Assembly: GCF_025024155.1 (NCBI RefSeq) | Contig: NW_026251716.1 | Coordinates: 588,424-652,423 of the forward strand | Source of the DNA: Gamsiella multidivaricata | Lineage: Eukaryota; Mortierellomycota; Mortierellomycetes; Mortierellales; Mortierellaceae | Reading direction: 5' to 3' | Length of the DNA: 64,000 nucleotides | Shown: positions 1-12,121 of the stretch, piece after piece | Layout: each line of letters begins with the position of its first letter | Numbering within the stretch: position 1 is the stretch's first letter | Notes under the pieces: model-generated | Seen by the model: only the letters and a program-made list of their open reading frames with translations | What the model was told of the DNA's origin: nothing | The model's database searches: none | Made by a program: the position numbers and the translations under genes

Positions 1-2671
1 AAGACAAACCTACAAAGTTCAGGTTGGCAGCGTTTGGAGTCAAGCAAGGAGGACTCGGTTCGTTGTTCGCAGGAGGCGTCATTCCTGGGCTGAAGAAGAC
101 CGGTGGTCTGAAGAAACTAGGAGGCGCCGAATCATCTGGTCCTTCAGCAGCACCAGCACCAGCACCAGCAGCCTCAGTAGTCCCCTCAGTCCTTACTGGA
201 AGCGCATCCAAGAGGAGCTCAGTGGATGAGCCCCGCTCTCCGGCAGTCAGCAGCGCTCCACCCTCAAAACTCACACCTCCTGTCGCAGAAGAGGTCCTCG
301 CACCGTTGATCAATCCGGCTCCGGCCCGTGCCGTCCCTCCACCAGCCCCTGTGGAGGAGGTTGCTGCAACTCCCGAGCCACGTATTCCCAGCCGTGCGAA
401 GAAGCCCAAAGGTACTGTAATATTTTATTAGGTTGTTATTCGATTGAAGTGCTTGTAATAGGAGATAGAAGTACCAACGCTTTCCCCCTTCGCCCTTTTC
501 TTTCCTTTCTTTTCTTTTTTTTTTTCTTTCTCGATCCATAGCCAAGCATATCAGGGCTCTGGTTGTCTACGAATACACGGCACAGGAGGACGATGAGATC
601 TCGCTGGAGAAAGGATCGTCAGTAACCGTGCTCGACAAGATGGGTGACGAGGGCTGGTGGTCCGGCAAAAACGAGCAGGGCGAGATCGGCAACTTTCCCT
701 CAGACTTTGTTCAGGAAATCAAGGAGGATGCAGTTCAGTCCCCAACCATCGCCTCAACGTCTTCATTTCCAACTCCTGCTGTTGCTGCCACTGTCGCTGC
801 AGCAGCTGTTCCTTCAGAAGAACCCCCGAAATCGCCAGTGCACCCTCGCTTGCCTGTTCACGCCCCAGTAGCACTTCCGGCCGTTCCTACGGAACCCCTT
901 CGTACTGAACCAGTCCGTGCCAAAACAAATGAGACACCACTGACGACTCCTCCGCCGATCCCTCGTAGCTCTCGTCCACCCTCAATGATCGCCTCGCCTA
1001 CGTCCTCGTCAGCCCAGCTTAACTATGCCGGACCTGTCCACGGCGGCCCACCTCTGCCTGTATCGCCTCCTAGAAGAATGTCGACGGCCTCCCGCTCTAG
1101 CAGCAGCAGGGTCCCTGTGTCTCCCCATCAGGCCAATGCACCTGACCTCCCTAACTCTGACCGACAGTTTTTGCCGGATGAGGCCCCCAGCGCCCTCGCC
1201 TCTATCCCTCAGGACCAAGAAGACTCTCAGGAGACAGAAGAGGTCCCCACTCCCGCCCCACAGGGTCAAGGCTCTCAAGAGATCCCCGCCTACACTGACA
1301 TTCGGGTGCCTCCTCATAACACTCTACCTCCCGTTCCCAGCTCTGACCGACAATTTTTGCCACCTATTACGGATGAAGCCCCTAGCACCCCCGCCCCCAT
1401 CCCGCAGGACCAAGAAGGCTCTCAGGAGGCTATTGCCGCTGACCACTCGAACCGTAGCTCTTATATCCTCCCGACACCGGTGTCTCGTAACCGTCCGCTG
1501 CCACCGTTGGCGAGACCACCGTCGATCCATCAGATCACTGAGAACAAGAGGAGGTCGGTTGTGCTTCCACCCACGGCACACTTACCTCCGGTTCCGAGCG
1601 AGGCTGAGGAGGCTGTTGCGCAGGAGCCAGAAACTACACTCAAGGAAGAAGAGAAAGAGAAAGAACCGGAAGTAGAGGAAGTGAAGCCGCATCAGGAGCA
1701 TGAGGAAGCTGCGCCGCCAGAGCATGAGGGAGCTGCGCCGCCAGAGCATGATGTTCAAGTGGAGCAAGAGGAACCCGGCACTGTAGTTGCTCCGGGTGAC
1801 ACGGAGGAACATGCCCACAAGGAGCAGCAGGAGGATGTTCCAGAGACTGCTACTACTCTTGATACTACTCCTGCTGCTGAAGCGGATGAGGAGACTGCTG
1901 CTGCCGTGGAGGAAAAGGAGCCTGAGAAACCCAAGTTGCCCGAGATGGAGGGTTCTGGGCCTGCGCTGAGCCATGCATCAAGACCTCGACCTGCCAAGGG
2001 TCGTAAGCCCCCCTCAGCACCACTGCCCAACCCTGAGACTAGCTTTGTATCGCAACTGGAAGCTGAAGTCAAGGCTGTAAGTCCCAATAATTGCTGACTA
2101 TGGACCTCTGCAAAAATGCTCTTCTTGGGGTCAAAAACGAGGACTAATAATGAAACGCTCTATTTGGTAGGCACCTATTCCTGAGGAAAGGAAGCCCGAA
2201 TCCACTCCAGCTTCTGCCAATGTTCCCCCCGCTGTCGAGAAGGCGGTCCCACTACCACCCCCCAAGCCCATCAAGCCCATTTTCCAAAAGTTCCCTACAC
2301 CCTTCGCCGGTGCCCAACCAGCCTCTGTGTCCTTGCGTCCAACGGGCCGCCGTACAGACGCGCCTCAGAGCCCCGTCAATTCAAGTTTGGAATCCTCATC
2401 CTCTGCGCCTGCAAGTACGACTGCTGCTGGATCGGGGGGTGCACCTCCACCTGCAGGAGGTGTCAAATCCTTAACCTCACGGTTCGGACAGTTCCAGGGC
2501 GTGCCTGCTTCGGGCAATAACTCTGCAGTGCTGGAGCTTGAGATTGCAAAACTCCGTCGCTGGATGACCGAGGAACTCGATCGTGTCAAGAAGGAGCTTG
2601 CGGATGAGCGTGAGAGTCGCGAGAAGCTTCAGGAAGAAGTTAACCAGCTCAGGGCTCAGTTGATGGGTTAA
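1..2671 (+). CDS. SH3-domain adaptor protein, 5' end missing
   Basis: Exons read as <1-411, 542-2076 and 2171-2671; the frame is open from base 3 with no start codon, so the N-terminus lies outside the window. The first visible part is Gly/Lys-rich. Just after the first visible intron comes a canonical SH3 domain (about 545-720): ALVVYEY in place of ALYDY, an acidic RT loop (QEDDE), GWWSG, and GNFPSDFV. It is followed by about 450 residues rich in Pro, Ser and Glu, with several possible SH3 ligands. The last 50 residues form a predicted coiled coil (LELEIAKLRRW onward). SH3 plus proline-rich linker plus coiled coil is typical of endocytic or actin-patch scaffolds, so a role at the cell cortex is inferred; no orthologue is claimed. 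The gene converges on AQR, with 111 bp between stop codons. Confidence 0.85.
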
Positions 2672-2715
2672 AAATAACATTGTGAACAATCGCAATTACC
2701 ATTAAAACACGGTAT

Positions 2716-2748
2716 TCTTATTTTATTTTATTTTATTTTATTTTATTA
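2716..2748. terminator. (TTTTA)n tract serving as shared 3' end
   Basis: A pentanucleotide repeat sits between two convergent stop codons (2671 plus strand, 2783 minus strand). Read on the minus strand it is a run of overlapping AATAAA signals, so it very likely supplies the poly(A) signal of AQR. On the plus strand it is a T-rich downstream element. Confidence 0.5.
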
Positions 2749-2782
2749 TGCGTTGCATGCAGCAAAGTGAAAGTGGCTATTG

Positions 2783-5700
2783 TTAGTCGACATCCATGGT
2801 TGGGTTCTCCTGCTCAGTAGAACCCTCTGCCATCTCTACATCCGCAGTGGCAGCATCGCCAGCAGGAGCAATATTCTCGGTCTCCTCTGAAGGAGGCTGC
2901 AAGCTTTGGATATACGTCTGCTGCAACTGAACCGCATACTGCTGCTGCTCCTTCATCATGCCAAACACGTACTCGCCAATCTGACTGACACTTTCAATCT
3001 CATAATCCTTGGTCTTTGCTGCCTCCTTCTCCTTGGCTTCCTCCTTCTCCGCCTTGTTCTTCTTGGCCTTTTTGGTCTTTTTGCCGCCCTTCTTCTGTGC
3101 TTGTTCTTCCTCTGCCTCTTTAGCGACAGCATCCTCCTTTGTCTTCTCGTCTCCAGTACCGCCAGTAATCAAACGCGTGGTATTCGGATACATCTCTCCA
3201 GTCTTGAGCCACAGCTTCGTGGGTCGTTCCAGCAGTCTTTTAAACGCCGGCTCGAGCTCGTGGCAGTTCTGGAACAGCTTTTGGCGACCAAAGATGTACA
3301 GGCCCAAACGGGCACGGGAGAGCGCCACAATCAGACGGCGTACATCGCGAACATGTCCTACGGCTTTTGTCCTGACCAGCGACAGCAGCACATCTAAAAG
3401 ATTAGTAAAAAAAAAAAATTGACATGAGTTTCATGCCAACGCCGCTTTCGATGTGCCACCATTTGAGCATGAAATGTATATCCATCCTTGTATTACTCAC
3501 AGTCGTTCTGTTGACCTTGGTACTTGTCGACGGTCGCAACACATGCAGGTCGTCCAAAGATTGGGTTCCAGCTGCACCGCTGATTCAGGACGTCGCGGAT
3601 CAAATCCTTCTGTCCATTATACGTCGTTAGGATGGTGATCTTCTCGGCCGGATAGCCCAGCAACCGCATGTACTGGTACACTGCCACCACGTACTCAGCC
3701 TCTCCCAAATTCTGAATAAAATGAGGCCGTGGTGCAGTCTCACCCTGTCCCTTGAAATTATCCACGTTCACAAATTGGTAGTCGTACAAGAATCCAGGGT
3801 TGGCGAACCTGAACTCCTCCCTTTCCGTGATGTTTGGCAGGTCGCCCAAGTTTTTGTACCGCCACTTGTACAGCGCTGCCATATCTGAGCGTGCACGACC
3901 CTGCGCATCCAGCTCGACCGTGGGTACGCCCAAACGCACGAACCGCGTAAACATACTCTGCTCCATGTTGCCGTACTGCTGGAATGAAGTATTCTTGACC
4001 ACGGGTGGAAGCTGGTTATGGTCTCCGATTAGGATCACACGCTTCAGGCGGTTCACGCCGTCTTCGGGTTCTTGCAACAGCATGGGGATAAACGTCTCGA
4101 CCTCCAGAATCTGAGCAGCCTCTTCCATCACGATGTTGTCGTACTTGAATCCAAGGTTCACGAGCTCGCGGCGCTTGAGCGCAGCATGCGTGCATGTCAT
4201 CGCAATGATCTTAGCCTCCTTTGTCAGCAAATAATTGGCCCTGTCGTAGCTTGTGCGAAGCAACTCGAATGCGGAAACCTCCTCCAGCTGCTCAAACAGC
4301 TTGCCTAGATGACGGAAGCAGCCCTGCGCAGCCTCCATGGCGTCTTCGAAGGTGGCGCAATCTGAGAACAGAGGTGAGGGCGCATTGCTGAAGTAGACTT
4401 TGAACGGGAACAGCTCCTTGACTAGCTCGATACTCTGCTCACTCTCCTCCTTGCTGCTCACTTGGCGTTCAAACTCTCTCCACATGGGAATGACGTGGTA
4501 TGAATTGAAGTAACCAGCAGTCTCACATGTCGATCCATGCTCGCCTCCAATCTCCAATGAATATGCCAAGCGATCGACCTCCGCCAATAAATTGACACGC
4601 TTCTCCAAGAATGAGGTGACACGACCATACTTGCTGAAGCTGAGCTCCGTGTTCAATTCCTCTTCTCCGTGACCCAAACGCAATAAGTGGCGCTCATCTA
4701 CATCCAAGGCGATAATTTTCTCAAAGAGCTGGTTCAGGGCTTGGTTCGAGTGCGTGACGAGAAGCGTGTGCTGGTTCGGGAAATTGTTGTAGAGGTTGGC
4801 GATGATCTGGACCGCGACATCCGTCTTTCCTGTTCCAGGAGGTCCGACAACCAACGTCAATCCTGGGTTCGTTCCTGCCTTGATCGCCTCCACCTGCGTA
4901 GGAGTGAACCGGACCTGGTTTCTGTTGGGAATATCCTCAGGGTAAGGGCCCATATTGGGAGTCCTATATGTGCTCACAATCAGCTCGTCCTGCGCCTGCT
5001 CTTCCTGACCCTTGTTAGCCTTCTCTTTCTTTCCCTTCTCGCCACCCTTCTTCTTCTTTGAGCCCGAAGTAGCAGCCTCTACAGCTTCCGGGAACTTGAC
5101 AACGAACGGTACACCCAATGCACTTTCATCACCATTCTTTGCCTTGACGGTCATACCAGGAAAGGAAGCCTTGAGATGATCCAGATCCAAGAATGTGTCC
5201 CTGAAATCGATTTCTCTAATCTGTCGCTTCAGCTGCGAGTAATGTGCGCTGTTGGGGTTTCCGTATCCTAAGAACACATCGTGGAGCCACTCCGGTACCA
5301 TCAGATCGCTCTGCATCAGATCGCGGATTGTCTCCAGTACGGGTTTGAAGTTGTTCTCTTGAGGTTTCCTGCGCAGAACAATGTTGAATGTCTGGTACAC
5401 GTCGGACCCACCATTCTTCTTGACATTCTCCTGATCAATCTTATACTGGTTAGGGTCCAGTGCCACGCGGAAGGTCCTTGTGTTACCGGTGCGATGATCC
5501 TGGATCATTTGAGGATCGCTCTTCTTGTAGTCAAAGGGCCTGCCATTGGGTCCAATCACGCTCACAACCTCACATCCACGAACGCATTTGAGACCATAGT
5601 GCTTTCGGAAGGAGACCTTGCCATCCCATTGCTCATCAATGTCCTCATGCGCCTCAATCGTCAACAGGAACAAGATATCGTGCTCACGGATAGCTTCCCA

Positions 5701-8124
5701 TTCTGCCTGAATCGCATCGGTGTATTTCCTGACATTGAACGTAACATCCGCGGTGATTAAGGAAGGCTTATCCTCACCTAGATTGGGCTTCGCTACCTCG
5801 ACCATCCTATGATAATGAACGTAGGGAACGAAGATAGTTAGTACAGCTGCCCTTGAACCCATATATGTAATTGCGGTCCACTACATGAAGGAGCAGCTTA
5901 CTTAAAGTAGCTGATCGGCGCAGCGACTCGAGACCATCCCGAAAAAACCGTAGTGCCTTCGGTCGGCCCTGCTCTTGGTCCAAGTCTCCTAACGGCATCC
6001 TCAATATCCTGTCGGATTTCGTAGTTGCTCTCCAGTCTGAAGAGATTGAAGTTGCGGAGCAAGTAATCATGAAGCGTCAAGAACTGAAGGTTGAGCTTTG
6101 GTAGGGCGAGTGGCCGATCCGCATTGTACATCTCCTCCTTCACGGCAGCGTCCTCAAATAGCGCATTCTCGTCTGGATAAAGAGGCAAGGCATTGATCTG
6201 TTCAATCTGACTATGTCGTTTCTCGAACTGAAGAAGCAGAACCTCCAGTAACATCGCTCGTGAATGCTCCGCTGAAGAATTCGTGATCCTTGCTGTCCTG
6301 ATGTGCAAAATTTGGCAGAGTTGCACGAGCTGCTCCTGGTTCAGGTTGTCAAATTGCTTTGTAAGCGATTCTCTGTTCTCGATGGCCCTGAGGTTGGTCA
6401 TTGCGAGGTCGATGAGCTCATCTTTGAAGTACGAGAATGCAATGCGCTAAGAAATTCGAGGCATCAATCGGTTAGACCGCGAGTTCAGATATAAAACTGG
6501 ATATCTGAGTCCACACATGTCAATGTCCCGTACCTGGAGTTTTGTCAGTTTTGAGGCATGAATCTCGGTCATCTCCTCCCTGGTGAGGGCGAGTCCAGTA
6601 TGGCTGTTGATCTCGAACCCGACATAGAAGGCAAGGATGTCCAAAAGCTGGGCGAATAATGCACCGGCCCTCTTGTTGCTGGCGAGTTTCGACAGCTTGC
6701 AGATGGCAACAATCTGGTGATCCTCAATTAGCGTGTTGAAATAGCGCCTCGTTGGCAATTGCGCCTCCAAATCGATCAAAAACTCCATGAATCTTTCACA
6801 GTATGCAATCTTGTCTATTGTTCAGAGCGACAAGTGTTAGTTGGTGAGGTTTAAGACGGCCCATGTTTGCCCTTGATGCGCTTCTTGAACATGACCTTTT
6901 ACCTTGTTCATCATCCTCGATAGATTCCAGGATCTCCACAAAGCGCTTCATCATTTCGCTCAGCCATGTCCTCTCGAAGACCGCCTTTTCCTGCTGTTTT
7001 GGATCTATTGAGACGCAAGTAACTTGCCGCTATTAGCGCCTGCTGGACAAACCGAAAAAGAAGGATGGTGATGTGCTTCCTTGAACTTTTCGATCAATCT
7101 CATACCCATTGCGTCGAACTTCTTCTCGAGATGCTTCCAGAATTTCAAGAGTTGTGGGTATTCCTTGAACTCTGCTTCTCTTTTTGCGGAAGACACCAAT
7201 GAGTGCCAGGTTGACAACGAGACTAGCCTACGTAGATAATGGACAACAGAGACGTTATGTGAGCATTGCAATGCGTTTACAGAGTCGAATTATGTGCCGT
7301 GTCCAAGGGCTCCTACCTCATGCATTCTGATCTGATGAGGGCATTCTCCAGACTCTGGAAGCAGTTGATCATGAACACCAAGAGATATCGCTTCATTCTT
7401 AAGTCAACCTCCTCCGATTCCTGTAAGCAAAGTCGCAGAACCTCTTCAAAAAAAGCTGGAAAGTTCTCTGGTGATTCCTCAAATGTGCCTAAGGAAAAAA
7501 AAATGGGTCAGGTTGATGATCTAAATCTTACGAGTGGATCACATCGTCGCAAATGTTGTATCTTCAAATACAGATGAGTCAAAACGGCGTACCCCATGCT
7601 TCGACTCTGCTTCTGAACTTTTCATTCACCATCAAGACGATCGAAAGGACGTGTATTGTTGGAGACTGGTCGGGCTGGTAGTGGCGCCAGAGGTACTAAT
7701 TGAAATTATTGGGTAGAGTTCAAGGTGTTCAATGACTAACTCATTAACAAAGATCACCCTGCTTTGAGAACAGAAGGTAGTGCAGGCACCTTACCTTCTC
7801 CAGATACTGATTGACTTCAAGCAGTGTCAGTTTTATAATGCTAAAGTCATGCTTGACAAGCTCCTCCCGGTAGACGCGCTCAATGACCTCAGCATCATAA
7901 TTATCAGCTGAAGCGTCGCTCTTGGTCCACGCCTCTGCCAAGATGGCAATTGAGTCGTTTTGCATGTCTTTCACAGAAGGTCGATATGTGCCAGCATGAC
8001 CTCCGCTCTGGTTCATGCCCTGACCCTGGTTCTGGTCCTGGCTCTCGGTCCGGTGCTGATCAGTGTTGCTGTCGGCTGCAGGCTGAGCGCTTTCTGGGAT
8101 GCTGTTGGACGACATCTTGATCAC
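2783..8124 (-). CDS. AQR: Aquarius-type RNA helicase (intron-binding spliceosome factor)
   Basis: Nine exons on the minus strand: 7795-8124, 7593-7695, 7317-7488, 7106-7227, 6903-7004, 6534-6814, 5902-6446, 3501-5806 and 2783-3393, giving about 1,523 residues. AQR (fission yeast Cwf11) is an SF1 helicase that binds the intron upstream of the branch point in the spliceosome. Visible support: the N-terminal helical-repeat segment ([17 protein letters not shown]), the Walker [10 protein letters not shown], the DEAD-equivalent EEAAQ, motif [13 protein letters not shown], and KYQGQQNDY / [18 protein letters not shown] motifs typical of the family. The codon for Tyr in QQND-Y is formed across the last splice junction, which supports that border. 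The C-terminal tail is Lys/Glu-rich. A start three codons downstream (8115) is equally possible. It is head-to-head with the HAD gene, 463 bp apart. Confidence 0.95.
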
Positions 8125-8497
8125 TGATGAGAAGGAAGGGTGGTGACTTTGTGTGTCGGCGAATGATAATGCCCTGAGGCGTATAGACTTGATGTTTTAT
8201 GCGAAAGCGCTTCCAGAGGACGAAAGTGAGGAGGGAGGCGTAGGGGCAAAGAAATGAGAGACGATGCAGTGGAGGAATCAACAACAAAAGTGAAGGGTGC
8301 TAATTGATAACGAGAGGCTTGGTGGTCAAACAATTGTGTTCAAAGACGCGTCCAAAGATCGCGACAGGCGAGACCTTTCAGATCTGATACTCGGTGCGGA
8401 GCATTGGAGGGTGCTGGAATGTATACATGCTGTATACAAGGCCACACAGCGACAAGGTTCCCGGACCGGTCCCACGAGTCAGTCCTTGTGATGCACG

Positions 8498-8506
8498 TAT
8501 AAAAGG
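8498..8506 (+). promoter_or_regulatory. TATA box of the HDHD5-like gene
   Basis: TATAAAAGG lies 82 bp upstream of the ATG at 8588, followed by a CT-rich leader. It sits in the 463 bp divergent interval shared with AQR (8125-8587). No matching TATA element is clear on the AQR side. Confidence 0.6.
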
Positions 8507-8587
8507 CGGACCGCTGTTTCACATACCACCCTATGTCGCCCCTCCCCTTCCTCATTCCTTCATCCCAGACTGTCCCATTTAATCACC

Positions 8588-10374
8588 ATGATTGCGCGTC
8601 TTTCCATCAGGGCACCCAGAACCGCCTTCTGTGTGCGTAGACTGCATACGCAACCCAAGACAGCGCCTTTCAATATCGTCTTTGATATCGATGGTGTCCT
8701 GATCAAGGTTCGTTCAAATATGGCGAAGCAATCGAAATATAAAGACTTTCATGTCCCCCACATGAATTGCAAGAAGTAACGCAGATTTCAACGACTTCAG
8801 GGAAAGCAAGTTATCCCTCAAACCCGCCGAGCGCTGGAACTTCTCTGGGAGTAAGCAACTACGACAATCCCTTTATCTGTTTTACTGACCTTTGCGGAAT
8901 GAAGCAATATGGAGTATTGACGCCCTATCGTGTTTATTGCCTTAGGAACAATGTGCCCTATATCTTCCTCACCAACGGAGGCGGCGTGCCCGAGTCCGAA
9001 AAAGCTGAAGAGCTCTCCAAAAAGCTCGGCGTCCCCGTCAACCCAGACCACCTGATCGTGTCCCACTCGCCCATGCGGTCGCTCGTTCCTCAGTATAAAG
9101 ACTCTAATATTTTGGTCGTTGGAGGCAAGGGATCGTCCTGCAAACGTGTCGCAGAGTCCTATGGATTCAGACGTGTTGTCACCCCCGAAGAAGTTCATGC
9201 AGTCCATCCCTCAGCTTGCCCTATCTCATTTTGTGAGGCGCGTCCTGTTCCATTCAACAAGGTGAGAAGAGCGGCCGGTGTGCCCAAGTCTGCTACTGTA
9301 TCCAACGTACGATCTTGTTAAACCGTTTGCCTGTTGATCATAGGAGTACCTTCAGAACGTCGGAATGCCAGTTGAAGCGGTTATGGTCTTCCACGACTCT
9401 GTAGACTGGGGCCGCGATCTGCAGATCTGCCTGGATGCCCTTGCATCAAAAGGTATATTTTATCAGTGCTCGAATCGCTTTGATAAGCTTGTATGGTAGA
9501 CGCCAGCTAGATAATTAATGAAGTATCTGCATTGCGTGATGTATCATATTAGGCGGGGCATTGGGGACCATCAAGGACTCTGAGGATCTGCATTCGACCA
9601 AGCAATCGGTTCCAATCTACTTTTCAAACCCTGATGTCGTATGTATCTAACGATAGTTCAATGGCAGCAATGGCTCGATGGTAGCCATGGAATGCGCGAT
9701 TGCAATCTTGACATACAACGTTCGTGCCTTCTCTCATTTTCCTGGAACTAGGTCTGGAGCAACGAATACCCAGTCCCTCGTTTCGGTCAAGGGACTTTTA
9801 AGCTGTGCCTCGAGAAGATTTACAAGGTAGATGACCCATTGATTCTCTGAACACTAGTACAAGACTGCGGACAAAACTAACATGGATGCTCATCAATGTC
9901 ACGACCTTGTATATTCGGTACCCAGAACCTGACGGGTCAGGAGCTGGAATTCACTACTTTCGGAAAACCCATGACAACTACCTATCAATATGCTGAAACG
10001 CTTTTGAATAGGATTTCACCTTTCCCGCCAACATCTGATGGGCAACCCTCGAAGCGCACCGTCTACGGTATGAGTTGGCGCCCTATTTGTGTACGCGGTT
10101 CGATTTACGTTTTCGGCAGGCCTCTGATACCTTGAAACCTTTTCCTGCATAACTTGCTTTAGCTGTTGGGGATAACCCATACGCCGATATTGCAGGCGCC
10201 AATGCATATGGCTGGGACTCTGTATTGGTCAAGACTGGCGTGTTCAGAACCAAAGGCTATGAGAATCATCATGTGCACCCTGCCACAGCCGTCGTAGATC
10301 ACGTCGAGGATGCTGTTCGCTGGATCTTCGCCAAGGAAAAGATGAAGGCGCAGGAGCAACAGAAGCAGCGCTGA
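8588..10374 (+). CDS. HAD-superfamily hydrolase, HDHD5/CECR5 family
   Basis: Eight exons: 8588-8707, 8801-8850, 8946-9261, 9344-9452, 9553-9638, 9752-9826, 9926-10067 and 10163-10374, giving 369 residues. HAD motif I is FDIDGVLI (nucleophile Asp plus second Asp), motif II is YIFLTNGGG, and the C-terminal acidic motif is VGDNPYADIAGA, all in CECR5-family order and spacing (C2-type cap between motifs II and III). The N-terminus is Arg/Ser-rich with no early acidic residue (MIARLSIRAPRTAFCVRRLH), which fits a mitochondrial presequence. The substrate of the family is not firmly known; a phosphatase role is inferred. The eight short exons share regular GTATGT/GTAAG donors, and exon phases agree throughout. 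Confidence 0.92.
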
Positions 10375-12121
10375 TGCAATGAACCTTTCGTAACTACACA
10401 ACACACCTTTAACAAAGAAGAGGATTGCTCAGCTGTCGATTGTACGAGATGAGGCGATAAATGCGGCTATTTGATAACTGGACAGGCCAAGAAACAAAGG
10501 ACAGAAGGCGCTCCTCAGCAAGAATGCAAAGGATTAGACATATGAGATTGATGATATCCATAGTACAATTAGAGTCGGAAACAAAAAGCTGTTTACAGAA
10601 CTACAGGTCCTCGCTCTAGGATTGAATGCATTACTTTATTCTAAAAGAGACGCATGCAATTGGCTTTACCATATAAGTAACCATTCCTACCTGGGCTGCT
10701 CAACTGTTGCGGAGCTGAAAAAAGAAAAATGTATGGACACGACGCGTTGTGGCTGCCTGTGGTTTGCTATGATAACGGATGCCGAATCTGTGGCACATCT
10801 TCGCGTGGGCGCGCTGCTTGCGTTACATGATGATGAACATGGCTCTGATTCTCCTATAGACGTGTCTGCAGCGAGACTGACGAGGTCGAAACTGGCAGGG
10901 AAACGTGTTCATCCGTGCCAACTCGATCGAAAGGCAACAAACAACATTTTCATAAACCTTGCCGTGCTATGCTCGACGTCCTCAGAAATGGCCGAACAGA
11001 CATCTCTATTGTGTGCTGTGATTAGGGTTTATGGGCAAGGACCTAAAACAGCTGTTTCCATCACACGAATACGATCTTGATCTGTAAGAACGCTATCCCG
11101 GACGATGCTTTTCTACAGCTGTGGCTCGAGAAGCAAAGTGCAAGGCCACATAGACATAGTCGCGCAAAAAGGCATTATGCACTAGCTTATAGCACGAAAA
11201 ATGACGATTGCCAGGACAACAACTGTTTAATTTTGATATATTAGTTCCAGTAGGAAGGCATACTTCTTCGTGCAATAACTCTTCTGCTCAGGAATGAAAA
11301 CAGGTAGGACGTTGCGCGCTAAAGTGGTCCAGACAACAGGAAGATGCCCGTATCGATATCGCTTCATGATCTCTAACAAATGCTCCTTTGCCGCGGAACC
11401 GTCCTATATCTGGTGGGACAAGCTGGTTGACAGTGGGTGCTCGATTACTATTCCCAATTCATCCTCAAGCCATGGGCACTCACAATATAAAATGTGGAAA
11501 CAAAGCAGAATAGAGTTGTCGTTAAAACATAGCATGCGATTTTGACAAGTATATAGATACGTTAATTGACACACCACAAGGTGCTCTTAAAGCAACACTC
11601 AGACGGTGCTTGTGTACACAGGTCTGGATGGTAAAGGTGTGCGCCGCTGACCAAGTAGCCACACTATCCAGACGCCCTCACAAAACAAGCGAGTGTAATG
11701 ATAGCTGGCGCATCACAAGGAAGTTGAACAAGTCTTCCTGGACCGCCCGGGGACAAGGCGAGCATTCCCATACCTTGGTGTAAAGGCCACGAGTTGGCAG
11801 GAAATAGAGATAATGCCCACTATCTTCCTTCCAAGGTCGCGACCGATGGACTAAGAAGGAGGAGAACGTCCTAGCGTGACCCTGAGAGTAGAGAGGCCAG
11901 ATGGTAACATTACCTGTCGGCTTGAATACCGGCAATGCATCCTAACGTGCGCCGCTAGTTAATAATGGTTGGATGATAATCCAGGATCAAGATCCGTGGC
12001 GATGTGTGTGATGCGGATGTTTAACGGACGCAAGAGATATGTATAAGTGAGCCATGTCTAAGCTTAAGTTAATATTTAAGGTTTTCTCAACTGCTGCATC
12101 GCAACTTGGCAACTCCTCGCT
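10375..12121. other. intergenic, nothing recognised
   Basis: This 1.7 kb holds only short ORFs. The longest (10622-11080, plus strand) has no family-like motifs, an erratic composition and no clear promoter. No tRNA, repeat array or transposon end was seen. Confidence 0.5.

Noticed and set aside
10622..11080. 152-codon plus-strand ORF
   Set aside because: No domain, no promoter features and erratic composition; consistent with chance in a 1.7 kb intergenic region.
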